Assembly: GCA_026018925.1 (NCBI GenBank)
Contig: JAKSZU010000006.1
Span: 189,793,449-189,857,448 of the forward strand
Length of the DNA: 64,000 nt
Source: Tupaia tana
Lineage: Eukaryota; Chordata; Mammalia; Scandentia; Tupaiidae
Direction: 5' to 3'
Both the position numbers and the translations under genes were made by a program. This document shows positions 23,125 to 34,453 of the stretch, piece by piece; position 1 is the first letter of the stretch; every line of letters starts with the position of its first letter. The notes under the pieces are model-generated. The model made no database searches and was not told where the DNA came from. It saw only the letters and a program-made list of their open reading frames with translations.

Positions 23125-23646
23125 TTTCTTTAATTTGCAAAAGGCACATGTGCTTTCCAGAATGAGAGAGAGCAGAAAAGAAGAAAGCATTCCCTAAAGG
23201 GAATGGCCATGCCACGATTCCTTCTTCATTTCTCCTTTTGGGATTTTGGGCACACACACATACACTGACATGCTTTTTTTTTTTTTTTTTTTTTTGGAGA
23301 GGTTTTCACTATAGGGCGCGTGCGCTCGCCAGCCAGACAGAGAGAGACATAGAGACAGAAAGCGAGAAATCACCCTCCAGAGGGGATGGTCACGCCGCAA
23401 TCCCTTCTCCTCCATTCTCCTCTCGTGATCTTGGGCATGCACGCACATGCGCCCGGCGTGAGTTTTAAGCCACCGGGTCCGGGACGCGAACCGCGGTCGA
23501 ATACGTGGGAGTCCAGCGACATAGCCATTATGCTAACTGCTGGTTCCCATACACTGACATGCTTTTCAAGCTGCAGGGTCAAGACTCCAACCACATAATC
23601 AGACGTGGGATTCAGTTGCTTTAGCCACCATGGCACCAACTGGCCC
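23125..23646 (-). mobile_element. old type A SINE, interrupted by a younger one
   Basis: Left part AAAAGGCACATGTGCTTTCC to 23277; right part from 23548, TTTTCAAGCTGCAGGGTCAA ... CACCAACTGGCCC. The insertion duplicates CATACACTGACATGCTTTT of the host. Confidence 0.85.
23278..23547 (-). mobile_element. type A SINE nested in an older SINE
   Basis: Perfect 19-bp TSD CATACACTGACATGCTTTT (23259-23277 and 23548-23566). CpG-rich: GGGCGCGTGCGCTCGCC tail side, GACGCGAACCGCGGTCGA at the B box, so the B box carries GGTTCGCGTCC. Confidence 0.96.
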
Positions 23647-23910
23647 ACAATTTCTTTTAAAAGTAAAATTTATTATTTTCTTCCAACTAGTAAAAATATC
23701 AGAAATAAAAAAAATATTTAAAACATAAGGAATATGAAGCATAACTTTTGGTGCTGCTATGAGTTGTTAAAACAGTTACCAACATTTCATCGCATAAGCT
23801 CCTAGTTGCTTCTCACTTTTCTTTGAAAACATGATTTTTTTATTATTAATTTATCCCATGTGCAAGAAAGCTAGAGAGATACAGAGATAAAGAGATAGCA
23901 CCCTTGGCTG

Positions 23911-24242
23911 GAAATTTTTAAATGTATTTATTTAATTTCATTTATTAGTATTATTTTTAAAATTTGCTATAGGGCATATGCGTGAAGAGAGAGAGAGAGA
24001 AAGTGAGAAATCCAGCCACCAGATCTGGGACTCAAACTTCAATTGACCATCTAGAAATTTTTAAATGTATTTATCTGATTCCATTTATTAGTATTACTTT
24101 TAAAATTTGCTATAGGGCATGTGCATGAAGAGAGAGAGAGAGAGAGAAAGTGAGAAATCCAGCCACCAGATCTGGGACTCAAACTTCAATTGACCATGTA
24201 GGAATCCAGCACCTTCACCACCACACCATCTGCTGGCCCCCC
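23911..24242 (-). mobile_element. type B SINE, internally tandem-duplicated
   Basis: Unit 1 (23911-24053) and unit 2 (24054 on) both start GAAATTTTTAAATGTATTTA and run through GCTATAGGGCAT, a GA tract, AGAAATCCAGCCACCAGATC and CTTCAATTGACCAT. Only unit 2 continues to the head (CTGCTGGCCCC). Confidence 0.9.
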
Positions 24243-24427
24243 CGACAGGATCTTGATGGGGCAATCCACCCCCCACCTGCAGCCAGCCTTGGATAATAGG
24301 CATGTGCGTAGTCTGTGTACTCAGGAGCGTCTTCAGATGTGAACCCAAAGGTTTTCAAGTGGGCCAGCCACGAAGAGCAGCAAGTTACACTGCTGCATCA
24401 CCATCTGACTCTAAAATTGTGATTTTA

Positions 24428-24482
<55 letters not shown>

Positions 24483-24765
24483 ACTTTCTCACAAATAAAC
24501 CAGCATTTACATCTTTAACCCACACTTGCATATTTACAATGTTTTATTGCTAATTTCTTATTATAAATAATATCAATATGACCATCTGCGAGTATACATG
24601 TTTGCATGAATGTGGTTATTTTCTAAAGATAATACCAAAAGGTGAAAATAGTGGTTAAATAGTATGAATTACTGCAATGTAAAATAATCTTATCAAATTT
24701 CCTTCTAGTCTTACATCCAGCAGTGTAGAAGTGTCTACTTTATCACCCTTAAAAAGAAGGGTGCA
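24243..24765. other. unassigned sequence with TA microsatellite
   Basis: No gene signal. Positions 24429-24479 are a (TA)n run. Confidence 0.6.
24429..24479. repeat. (TA)n microsatellite
   Basis: About 25 TA units. Confidence 0.97.
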
Positions 24766-25012
24766 AGGGCAGTAGGTGGCATAGTGGCTAGAGTGCTGGA
24801 CTCCCACATGACTGATAGCAGTTCAAGCCCCAGATCCCAGCTTGAAAGTCACACCAGATGTGTATGCATGTATGCCCAGAATCCCAAGAAGAGAATGAGG
24901 AGAAGGGACTGCTGTGTGCCCATCCCCATGATGGGTGAATTCACACTTCCCCTCTCTCTTGCTCTCTGTGTATGCCCCCATGGCAAAAATTTTTTTAAAA
25001 GAATTTTGCATT
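24766..25012 (+). mobile_element. type A SINE, old copy
   Basis: GCAGTAGGTGGCATAGTGGC head, GACTCCCACATGACTGATAG, CCCATCCCCATGATGGG (hairpin altered), tail CCCCATGGCAAAAATTT. Confidence 0.82.
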
Positions 25013-25339
25013 ATTGTTAAAAAAAAACAAAAAAAAAACCCTTACTGGCCCAGCCTTGTGTCACAAACAAGAGAGCACCACTGCACCATGAGTGGGACTA
25101 CATGGAGGGTAGACGTTCAGTTCCTGGCTCAGCTTCACTGTGATGTATCCATCTTTCCCAAGTGCCATGATTTGGATTCAAATTCAAATGTTGGAATTTG
25201 GATGCATTTAACACACCCAAAATACCAAACATCATCACCTGGCCTAGGCTACACCATAGAATATTTGCTATCTACATTCATGTGGCTTGGAAGCTCTGGT
25301 TCTATTTGCCACCCAGCATTCAAAGACAGTATATTTCCT

Positions 25340-25862
25340 GGACCAGCAAGTGATGTAGTGGTTAAGGTGCTGGACTCCCACATGGTCAACTGTGGTTTGA
25401 GTCCTGGACACAGCAGCTTTAAAATCACACCAGGGTGACTAACTGATGGTGTAACGGATACACCACTGGACTCCCACATAATTGACTGTGGTTCGAGTCC
25501 TGGACCTGGAGACTTAAAACTCATGCCAGGTACATGTATGTGCATGCCCAAAATCTTAAGAAAAAAATGGAGAAGGGGTTGCAGTGTGGTCATCCCTCCT
25601 GGGAAGTGATTTCTTGCTTTCTGTCTCTCTGTCTCTCTCTGGCAAGTGCACTTGCTCTGTACCAGAAATCTCCCTTAAAAAAATAAAATCATGCTGAGAG
25701 CATGCGTGTCCCTGCATGCCCAAAATCCTGAGAGGAGAAGGGAAGAGAAGGGATTGCAGAGTGGCCATCCCCCATAGTGGGGGGTGATTTCTCACTTTCC
25801 CTCTCTGTCTCTCTCTGGCAAGCACTCTTACTATATTTATAGCAAATACTCTTAAAGAAATA
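25340..25862 (+). mobile_element. two type A SINEs, one inserted in the other, same orientation
   Basis: Outer copy: 25340-25434 (head to AAAATCACACCAGGG) and 25685-25862 (AAAATCATGCTGAGA to tail). Inner full-length copy: 25435-25684 with its own B box GGTTCGAGTCC and tail. The junction repeat is imperfect, so an old insertion with diverged TSD is the simplest reading. Confidence 0.75.
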
Positions 25863-26039
25863 AGAAATAGATAGTACATTTGCCTATATCACTAGGCCAG
25901 GGAAAGATTAAAATTTAATTTGAAATACACTTCCTATTGAATGCCTATCACTTTCATACCATGGTAAAGTTGAGAATTTGTAAGCTAAACATTATAAATC
26001 AGGGACAGGCTGTAATCTTAAATCTACTTCATAAATACA

Positions 26040-26700
26040 GTTTAAATTCCCTTACTTATCACTATCAGCATTGCCACTTTGCCTGACCTGGCCGTGATGC
26101 TGTTCTACCTAGACTGGAATAGCCCTCTCTACAACTCATAATTCATTCTCTTTTAGTGATCTTAGTGACATTTTTAGAAGGTAAATTTGATCACTGTACT
26201 TACTGCCTTACTTAAAACTCTGTGGATAGATTTTTATTGCACTTAGGATAGAATCCCAAATCCCTTTTATGTCCTCCAATATCCTTCAGGATCTGGCTGC
26301 TTTTTATTAGTATCTCTCACTGTTTCCTTTGCAGTCTCCCCTGCTCACTATCACCCTCAAACGCCCCAGGCTCCTTTCCTAATCAGCACTGTGTTATATC
26401 TGTCCTAGGGGTTGCTTCCTCTCTTCTGTGCACCCACATCTTAGCCCTCTTGCAGTGATTAGCGTAAATATGGCATTCTCTATGGACACGTAGTTTTTAT
26501 TACTGAAACATACAATTTCTGATATTTTTTCTCTTCTGCTTATGATGATTTTAATCACTACCCCATTTGTGCAATTTCTTATGTAACATATTTTAGTATC
26601 TGCCTTCCACAAGGGCAAAGATTATTCATATTTTTCAACATTATATCTCAAGCACCAAACAGAAAGCTTGGCACAAACAAAAGACTTAAATATTGTGTAG
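26040..26700 (+). mobile_element. L2 3' portion
   Basis: Ordered L2-like motifs: TAGGATAGAATCCCAAATCC, TATCCTTCAGGATCTGGCTG, CACAAGGGCAAAGATTATTC and AGCTTGGCACAAACAAAAGA. Confidence 0.65.
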
Positions 26701-26714
26701 CCTAAAAACAAAAT

Positions 26715-26813
26715 AAAAGAAGAAGAAGAAGAAGGAGGAGGAGGAGGAGGAGGAGGAGGAGGAGGAGGAGGAGGAGGGAAGGAAGAGGAGAGGAAGAGGA
26801 GGAGGAGGAAGAA
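26715..26813. repeat. polypurine tract 1 (GAA/GGA)n
   Basis: 99 nt of uninterrupted purines on the plus strand: GAA units, then about 16 GGA units, then degenerate GGAA/GAGGA. Confidence 0.97.
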
Positions 26814-27046
26814 CAGGAAGACGAAAGCTTGATTTATTCTAGGGATACAATATTACTTTGTTCTCTAAATTATTTCTGTGGTTGACTTTGTCTTCCATAA
26901 GCATCATGAATCTCTTTCAAGTCAAAGGCCATGTCCTATTCTTCTCTAAAATCTCCATAGCATAGAGAAGTTCTGAAACACAGCAGATATCAAATACATA
27001 CCAGTTGAGATAAATGAGCTGTTGAAGAGTCATGACACTAAACTTT

Positions 27047-27122
27047 GGGGGGGAAAAGAAAAAGAAAGGAAGGAAGGAAGGAAGGAAGGAAGGAAGGAAG
27101 GAAGGAAGGAAGGAAGGAAGGA

Positions 27123-27193
<71 letters not shown>

Positions 27194-27229
27194 GAAAGAA
27201 AGAAAGAGAGAGAGAAAGAAAGAAAGAAG
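27047..27229. repeat. polypurine tract 2 (GGAA)n/(GA)n
   Basis: 183 nt of uninterrupted purines: G7, AAAGAAAAAG, about 15 GGAA units, a long GA run, then AAAG units. Reading frames here encode only Arg/Glu/Lys repeats and are not genes. Confidence 0.97.
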
Positions 27230-27279
27230 TAAAGACAAGTCTGTTTTAGTCTATCGTGGTATTAATAACAGAAATACCA

Positions 27280-27490
27280 GGGCCAGCAGGTGGCAAGGCA
27301 GCATAGTACATGGCCGACTGCAGTCTGAGTCCCAGACCGGGCGGCTTGAAACTCATGCCTGTTTCATGTGTGTGCATGCCCAAAATCCCAAGCGAGAATG
27401 AGGAGAAAGGATTGCAGTGTGATTTGCCACTTTCTCTTTCTCCATCTCTCTCTGTCTCTTCGGTGAGTGCATGTGGAGAAGAAAAGGAAG
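27280..27490 (+). mobile_element. SINE, A-related, internally deleted
   Basis: GGGCCAGCAGGTGGCA head, GTCTGAGTCCCAGACCGGGC, GCCCAAAATCCCAAGCGAGA. The hairpin region is lost and the tail merges into GAAGAAAAGGAAGG. Confidence 0.75.
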
Positions 27491-27717
27491 GAGGAGAGAT
27501 GCTGTCACTTGCTACAGCAATGATACCTGCCATATCTCCAGGTGAGTACCCTGAAGCCCGTAAAACATTTGGTCCAAGTGGACTAATGATGCAAATTCTT
27601 GAAGGGTCTAACATTCTCATCTAAGTTGCCCTTAGATAAAACAGAGAATGCCAGAGAAACAGCACTCCTGAAAGGAGCTGAGACCTCTAAAAGTAACTCC
27701 TCAAAAAGAAAATGTGG

Positions 27718-28002
27718 GGAACCAGCAGTTAGCGTAATGGCTATGTCGCTGGATTCCCACGTAGTCGACCGTGGTTCGCGTCCCAGACCCGGTGGCTTAA
27801 AACTCACGCCGGGCGCGTGTGCGTGCATGCCCAAGATCCCGAGAGGAGAATGGAGGAGAAGGGATTGCGGCGTGACCATCCCCCCTGGGGGGCGATTTCT
27901 CGCTTTCTGTCTCTCTGTCTCTCTCTGTCTGTCTGGCGAGTGCACGCGCCCTATAGCGAAAACCTCTCTAAAAAAAAAAAAAAGAAAAAAAAAAGAAAAA
28001 AG
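27718..28002 (+). mobile_element. type A SINE, young copy
   Basis: TSD AAAGAAAATGTGG (27705-27717 and 28003-28015). CpG-rich; B box variant GGTTCGCGTCC; hairpin CCCCCCTGGGGGG; tail GCGCCCTATAGCGAAAACC then A/AAAG. Confidence 0.96.
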
Positions 28003-28351
28003 AAAGAAAATGTGGTAACATTTTTAACTTAGAAAAGTTTAGATGTCTACACAGAGACCAGGTATTTAAAGCTAACATCCCCAACTAGTCTTCTCAGAGA
28101 ACAACCAAGGCTATCTTTCTTTCCTTTACCATTTCCTTTCCTTTTTCCCTTCTTTTCTCTCTATTTGTCTTGAAGTCATGATGTATAGTGTACTTTTTAA
28201 ATTATTTTTTATTTTATGATTTCTTATTCACATTGAATTGTTATACATCTTTATAGCATATAATATGTATTTTTTTTTTTTATTTTCTTCAAAGTATGCA
28301 GGCAGTATGTGACAATCAGATCAAGGACTATCTCTTATTTTAAAGAACCAT

Positions 28352-28608
28352 TGAGCCAGCAGATGGCATAGTGGATATATTGCTTAAATCCCACATGGCT
28401 GACCATGGTTTGAGTCCCAGACCTGGTGGCTTGAAAATCACACCAGGTGTGTGTGCGAGCATGCTCAAGATCCTAGAAGGAAAATGGATAGCAGCGTGCC
28501 CATCCCCCTGGGGGTGATTTCTCACTTTCCCTCTCACTGTCTTTATCTGTCACTCTCTCTCTGGCAAGTGCACATGCCCTATGGCAAAAACCTCTAAAAA
28601 AAACCCTT
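28352..28608 (+). mobile_element. type A SINE
   Basis: GAGCCAGCAGATGGCATAGT head, GGTTTGAGTCC B box, CATCCCCCTGGGGGTGA hairpin, CCCTATGGCAAAAACCTC tail. Confidence 0.87.
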
Positions 28609-28772
28609 TATTTATTATTATAATTATTATTTTAAATTTGCAATAAGGCATGTGCACTCACCACAGAGAGACAGAGAGCAAGAAAGTGAGAAAGTCAACC
28701 ACCAGGTCCAAGACTCAGACTATGGTCAATCACATGGGAGTCCAGTAACTTAATCACCATGCCTAAAGACCA
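28609..28772 (-). mobile_element. type B SINE
   Basis: TTTATTATTATAATTATTAT tail side, GCACTCACCACAGAGAGACA, TCACATGGGAGTCCAG near the head. Lies tail-to-tail against the preceding SINE. Confidence 0.8.
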
Positions 28773-30799
28773 TCTCTTAAGGAAGAAAACTGTGAAATTC
28801 AGTAACTTCATCAGTAAATTAGTCAAAACAGCAACAGGGCTAAATAAGAAAAGCAAAGCTAGGCTTGAACAACTTGAACTATATTATTTTAGGGATAACA
28901 AATGTTAAAAGGCAAATCAGTAGTTCATTGAAAAGTCATGCAAATTTTAAGAATATGAAATATAATCTTACTTCTTTCATTGAAGGTTTTTTTCCTTGAA
29001 CTGAGTCATTTCACAATCTCTTTTCAGAGTGTCTTATTTATAACGTGATTAATCATTCAGCATGTGACGGGGCTGGATGATCTGAGACTTTCATAGCTCT
29101 CAGATTTATGATGTTCTGCCTGCATAACTGACTCAAATATTTAAGTACATATTTTATTACCATTACTTTCCATTCAATTAGCTAAAACACATACTGATTA
29201 ATAAAGTGAGTGTCATGAAATAATTCAATTTTGTTAACTTTAGTGAAGAACTCTTATGAAAATTATATCCAAGGTGGCAAGATAAAGTAAAAGCATTCTT
29301 CTATGAGAGCTCCAAACAATATTATTATTTCCCAGAAATAGATATCTGAAAAATTACTGTTTTATTTTAAATGCTCTCATTTGCTGTATTTTGAGATCAT
29401 TTAATTAAATAGAAACAAATAAATGTACATGATTCTGTGTCAGACTATATTTTAAAGTAGGCTAATAAGCAATATTTTTTAATAAATAGATCAGATAATG
29501 TTCGTTTGTGGGGTTTTTCTTTGTTTTTGCTTTCATTTTGGCTTGACCTCACATGGTTTTTCCGTTTGAACACTAACTCTTATAAAGTCCTAAAATTGTA
29601 ATTCAGTACCTGACACTAACACCCAACATAATTATATGAAAACACATCACTAAAAGTCATGTAAACATGTCGAGCCTCTGTGTGTTTCTATCGTACATTG
29701 AAGAAACAGAGACTAAGAGAGATCTAAGTGAATATAAATCTTATTGCTACTTAGTGGGAAAAGAGGAATTCAAATCCCAATTTCTGATTTACAATAAATT
29801 AATTTTTCTTCAACCTCACAAAAAATAAAAAACGCAGAGGTAATTTAGATATAGGCAAATGACCCCTAAAAGTAAAATTTCATTTTTATGCCTCTAAGTA
29901 TGACAGGTTTCCGATGATTATTTAAGTACATTATTAATTTATATCTGCAATAACAATGCAATGCTGAATTATGACTCCATGAGTTTAGGTACATAATGTG
30001 CCCCATGTCACTTTAATTAGTTGAATAATCACTTCAGCTTTTCAATTCTCTGTGTTTGTGGAGACTTGAGACTCAACTTTCATTGCATAAAAATCACATT
30101 CCGCTTTTTCCAAGATAATCTGTTCAATTTTGTTCATCAAAATGATTGACAACTGTTCAGAATGAACGAAATCCAGACAAAGCCCCATACTAAGAATCAC
30201 TCATCCGTGAAAGAATAGTTTCTTGCTCTGAAAGAAAAAAATCCTAGGCTTGGAATTTGATGATAGTTTGTGTCATTAAATATATGTGCACATGTTTATG
30301 TGATAAATGTGATTTATTTACACCGACTTATATTTTTGGATATCTATTTCTAAATCTTTAGTAATTATTTTGTAAACAATTGTGACATGTCCAAGTTAGA
30401 AACACATTTACTTGGAGTAAAAATCTGCAGAAAAACACCGTGAAAATGGATCATGCAGAGATACAGAAATTAGAAATTCAAACATAGTATAATTTAACCA
30501 TATCCTTTTTTAGACATGACCTTATACTTACATATTTTGTATTTTTTCTGTTATTTTTGATATGAGGTTAGGTAGTGGTTGTTATCTATAGTCAAAGGAA
30601 ATAGCCCCTGAAAAATCAAGGACTTTTATACAATCTATGCTTATTATTTAGACAAAGGTACTGGTTTGTTATAAATCCCTTTTGGGCATACCATTTAGCC
30701 TAGTCATGAACATAATTAATTGATTTTGTAATAATATGGAAAGGAAATAATTTTATTTAGCTGAATTCAGCACAGTGTTTTAAAGGCTGCATGATCACA

Positions 30800-30939
30800 T
30801 GACGTATAAAATCCTAACACCTAAAAACTAACTGCCCTTGTGTGGTTTAAGCTGTTTCAAAACGATCATGTGTTTGTGTGTGTAACGTGTGACGTACAAT
30901 AACTAGTTTTTTGCCATCTGTAGTGTTGCCCTTAGCAAC
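30800..30939. promoter_or_regulatory. candidate distal regulatory cluster: two TGACGT half-CREs and an RFX X-box
   Basis: TGACGTATAAAA at 30800, TGACGTAC at 30890, and the X-box GTTGCCCTTAGCAAC at 30925-30939, which fits GTNRCC-N(0-3)-RGYAAC exactly. RFX factors act on ciliary genes. The nearest gene in the window is TSPAN19, 20 kb away. Function is inferred only. Confidence 0.4.
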
Positions 30940-31869
30940 AAAAAACCATGTGACAGTGCTTATGTGACTCTGCTGGCCTGCAACAGTGTGGAGAAGGATT
31001 TAAGCAAAATGAAACAGACAGAAATATTGATCCAGACAACTGGAGTTTTCAAGCATATTGCAATGATCGTACAGATTGGTTAAGAAAAGAGAAGACAGGA
31101 GCAAAGAAAATCGGCCAAGAAAATTGGAACAAGAGGCTATGTAACCTAAAGTGGTATATTTTCCAGAGGTGATTGTAAAATTTAATTTAACTTTTGTACA
31201 TGTAGAACAGATAATGATTGTTTTGTCTCTTTGTTCCACATTTTATAATTTACATATAGGAAATAAATTAAAATCTCACCCTGGTTGCTTGATAGGAAAA
31301 GGATTGGTTCTATAATCACAAATATCTTTCTCTGTTACCATCATAAATAAGAAAAATACTGAAGATTCTAGAAACTATTGCCATGCTCATTTTAAAAAGC
31401 CAGAGAAATAGATCTCAGGGAAATTTTTTTCTTGTAGTTCATAAAATAACATAAAGTGAACAGAATTATAAGATCATGTATATAGAATAACATGACCTAA
31501 GCATGCCTAATGCCAAAACATAAAAAATTTTAATATACATTTTTTGGTTTGGAAAACTTCAATAGTAAAAGTAGGAGAAAGATGATACTATATATCTTCA
31601 GCCAGAAAGAAAAAATAATGCAAATGTGATGACATAAGGACCAGTGCTAGATGGGTATCATGTAGAACAATGTGCTTCTGGTCATTTTACCCTTTAATAT
31701 AAGTTTCAATGTATAGTAGTTTATCATGAAGAGAATTTTGGAGAAGAGAATAAATCAGAAGAGGGCAAATATCTTCACTTTTACCATCATATATTTATTA
31801 TTGTAAAGAGAAGAAGAAGTATATTACTCTGTACAAATATTACACCTGATATGACGATCATCAAAAACT

Positions 31870-32015
31870 GAGCACTTGTGATAGTTAAGTTTTTCACATT
31901 ACTATACCAGTGTGAAATGTTAAGTGCATGTGTTGTACTCATGTAACAGATGAGAAGCTTGAAACTTTACTAAAGTGACCGTCTCAAGACAGCTACTTAA
32001 TAACTGAGTCTATAT
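31870..32015 (-). mobile_element. MIR fragment
   Basis: GTAACAGATGAGAAGCTTGA then TTACTAAAGTGACCGTCTCA resembles antisense MIR. Confidence 0.5.
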
Positions 32016-32067
32016 TTGCACCCAAGTTTTATTTCATACCCTTGCTTTTCCCTAGGTACTTAGAAGA

Positions 32068-32070
<3 letters not shown>

Positions 32071-32098
<28 letters not shown>
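32071..32098. repeat. (TG)n microsatellite
   Basis: 14 TG units. Confidence 0.97.
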
Positions 32099-32279
32099 CA
32101 CATTAAATGTGATAACATGTTGTACAATTGTAGGAGGTGAACAATACATATGAACTCTGAGTTTCTAAAAAGTCAAACAAATAAGATAAATATGTCCAGC
32201 ACTCTGACGTTTTCAACAAATATTTACTCAGTATCTCTGTGTCAGACACTATACTAGTCACTAGAAATACAATGGAGAC

Positions 32280-32450
32280 ATTTAAGGGACACAGAAATAG
32301 AGGCTTGTCTGTTGACGATAACATGTATGATGTTTTCAACTGGACTGGTGGGAAGTGCATTCATGTTGGGTAACTCATTTTACAAGCTGTAGTGATGTAC
32401 AATGACTGAATGTATAAAATAAATCAAAATAATAATTATGAACAAATACC
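32280..32450 (+). mobile_element. L1 3' UTR tail, lineage-type
   Basis: TTGTCTGTTGACGATAACAT, TTTTCAACTGGACTGGTGGG, AACTCATTTTACAAGCTGTA and GACTGAATGTATAAAATAAA. Third copy of the 3' UTR also seen near 3640 and 8860. Confidence 0.7.
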
Positions 32451-32902
32451 ATGGAGAAAAACAGACATATTTCCTGCCTTATGTGTTCCTGCCTTGCCTC
32501 AGGTAATCACAGCTTCATAGACCCTATAATTGTGCTTCAGTGAGAGATTAAACACCTAAAAACATCATTTAAAACTATGAAAAGAGACATATTGTTCTTC
32601 TAAGGGGCAAGAAGGGATACCAGATAGCTTCAGAAATGAGGAAAAGAAATGAAATTAGAACGGTGATTGAAAACAACAGTTAAATTTGTCTACAAATGAG
32701 AAATGAGTAAGAGTATTAATAGCAAGAAGGTAAAATAGAGAAAGGCAAGAGTTGTAATGCTTAACTTTACCTTGCTTTTGTTTTGTTTGCTTTTTAAAAA
32801 AAATAGAAGAAACTCAAAAGGCATATATGTTTAGTAGAAGTGTGGCTTCTTCAGCTTGTCCTCCAAAAGTTATTCTCTTTTCCCAAAATATGTTTTCACT
32901 GA

Positions 32903-33150
32903 TGGGACCGGAAGTTGGAGCAGTGACAAAATGCTGTGCTTTGTGAGGTTGACCTGTATGTGAAGATTCAGGGCTTGCACTTAGAGACCTCCCTGTATAT
33001 GCTGGGCACTTAGGTGCCCAGGATACAGAGCTGGCTAAGGCAGAGGGTAGGTCAGTGATGTCAATAGCCTCTTGGTGGAGATGTCTTTCTCTCTTACCTC
33101 TCTGCCTCTTGCTCATGGAATAAATAAATAAATTTAATAAAAAAAAAAGA
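32903..33150 (+). mobile_element. separate tRNA-like SINE (single copy here)
   Basis: GGGACCGGAAGTTGGAGCAG head; the body differs from type A or B (GCTGGGCACTTAGGTGCCCA). Tail GGAATAAATAAATAAATTTA then A. Possibly an older family of the same lineage. Confidence 0.6.
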
Positions 33151-33953
33151 GTTTTAGCCAGGCACATTGCCATTCAGAGACTACATATTTCAATGTCCTT
33201 TACAACAAAGTTTGACCGTAAGACCATATTCTAACCAGTGGTATATGAATAAAAGTGGCCTTTGCAACTCCACAAAGCCTAGCTAAAATGAAATTAAGTT
33301 CTCTCCCCTTCTTGCTACAGGCTGTAATATAGAAGTTGCGGTGACCTAATTACACCAAGAGGAGGACTAACGAGAAAAGGAACCTCTTGAATGATCAGAG
33401 ATCCCTTGGCACTCGCCTCTAAACAAACCAGGTAAGATAGAAATAAGCATTTATATTATTACAACGCTTTATTTTGAAATCTCTTCTTTCTAGTGGCTTA
33501 GACTACACCTCTAATACAGGAAGTATTCCATGGAAAAAGAAATCAGAAGCACCATAGTAAAAAGAAATTGGTAAAGTCATTAAGAAAGTGTAAGAATTGA
33601 GAATCACACTTGTGTTACATATATGCAAGTATGATTGTGCATATCAATTTTTCTTGGCTCTGAGACTTGGGAGAACTTTCCTTTGGGATCCTCATATTTT
33701 CAAGATATATTTAAGAACATTCTAAAAAAGAAATATGTACTGTGTGTTGAACAACTGCTTTTAAGTCTCAGGGACTATATATTAACTAATGGCAAAGCCG
33801 TATTTAATAAATATGACTCTGTGAGGTTCAAAATTAATATAATTATATTACATACTTTCCAGGCTATATAGGTAACACAAAAAATTAGGTAGCACAAGGA
33901 GCATGATTAGTATTAGTAATATGAGGACGGTGTTAAATGTAAAGATCTTTGAT
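33151..33953. other. unassigned; ancient-repeat-like left part
   Basis: 33160-33430 has the feel of an old repeat, which I cannot name. No gene seen. Confidence 0.4.
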
Positions 33954-34033
33954 TGTGGGTTGTTGAAAAAGTCATGACATATTTTTCTGTTTTTTAATGC
34001 AAAAATCCATCATGACTTTTCCAATAACCCAAT
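33954..34033. mobile_element. palindromic mariner-type MITE, copy 2
   Basis: GGGTTGTTGAAAAAGTCATG left arm and CATGACTTTTCCAATAACCC right arm, with a TTTTCTG...AATGCAAAAAT middle. TA at the right flank; left flank diverged. Confidence 0.88.
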
Positions 34034-34223
34034 ATGTTAGTTTACTTAATAAAAATAATGATTCCAAGAGATGTTTTATTAAATTAAGAATTTAGAAATA
34101 CAGTCAGAGAGGCCTTGTATTCAGTGTCCCACAGCTAATAAGTGGTTTATTTGGAGTACAAAGACAAGGTGTCTAATTCTTTGCATATGTCATTACTGTC
34201 TTGATGACATAAACTGAATTCTT
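34034..34223 (-). mobile_element. MIR-like fragment
   Basis: GTGTCCCACAGCTAATAAGT then GGTTTATTTGGAGTACAAAG resembles antisense MIR. Boundaries approximate. Confidence 0.45.
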
Positions 34224-34453
34224 TTTATTTTTTTAGAGATATTTTTGTTATTAGGCGTGTGTGCTCACTGGCTCACTAGAGAGGCAGAGAACAAAAAGCA
34301 AGAAATCACAGTGCAATCCCTCCTCCTTCATTCTCCTTTCAGGATTTTGGACACACATGCACACACGCCTGGTGTGAGTTTCAATCTCTGGGTCTGAGAC
34401 ACAAAACACGGTTGGCCGTGCGGGACGAGTCCAGTGACATAACCACAGGTCCC
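34224..34453 (-). mobile_element. type A SINE with internal deletion
   Basis: Perfect TSD AAACTGAATTCTT (34211-34223 and 34454-34466). The hairpin region is missing (AAATCACAGTGCAATCCC). Confidence 0.92.

Larger units (their letters stand above)
28773..32902. other. 4.1 kb SINE-free interval, mostly unique sequence
   Basis: Longest stretch in the window without a lineage SINE. It contains an octamer ATGCAAAT (28938-28945), a PBX/MEIS-like TGATTGACA (30143-30151), the CRE/X-box cluster (30800-30939), a MIR fragment, a (TG)n and an L1 tail. No coding evidence. Confidence 0.6.

Noticed and set aside
23911-24204. Direct repeats considered as a CRISPR-like or satellite array
   Set aside because: Only two units, both parts of a SINE; the genome is mammalian.
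27022-27249. Lys/Arg/Glu-repeat frames and their Ser/Leu/Phe reverse
   Set aside because: Translation of the (GGAA)n/(GA)n polypurine tract; simple-sequence artefact.
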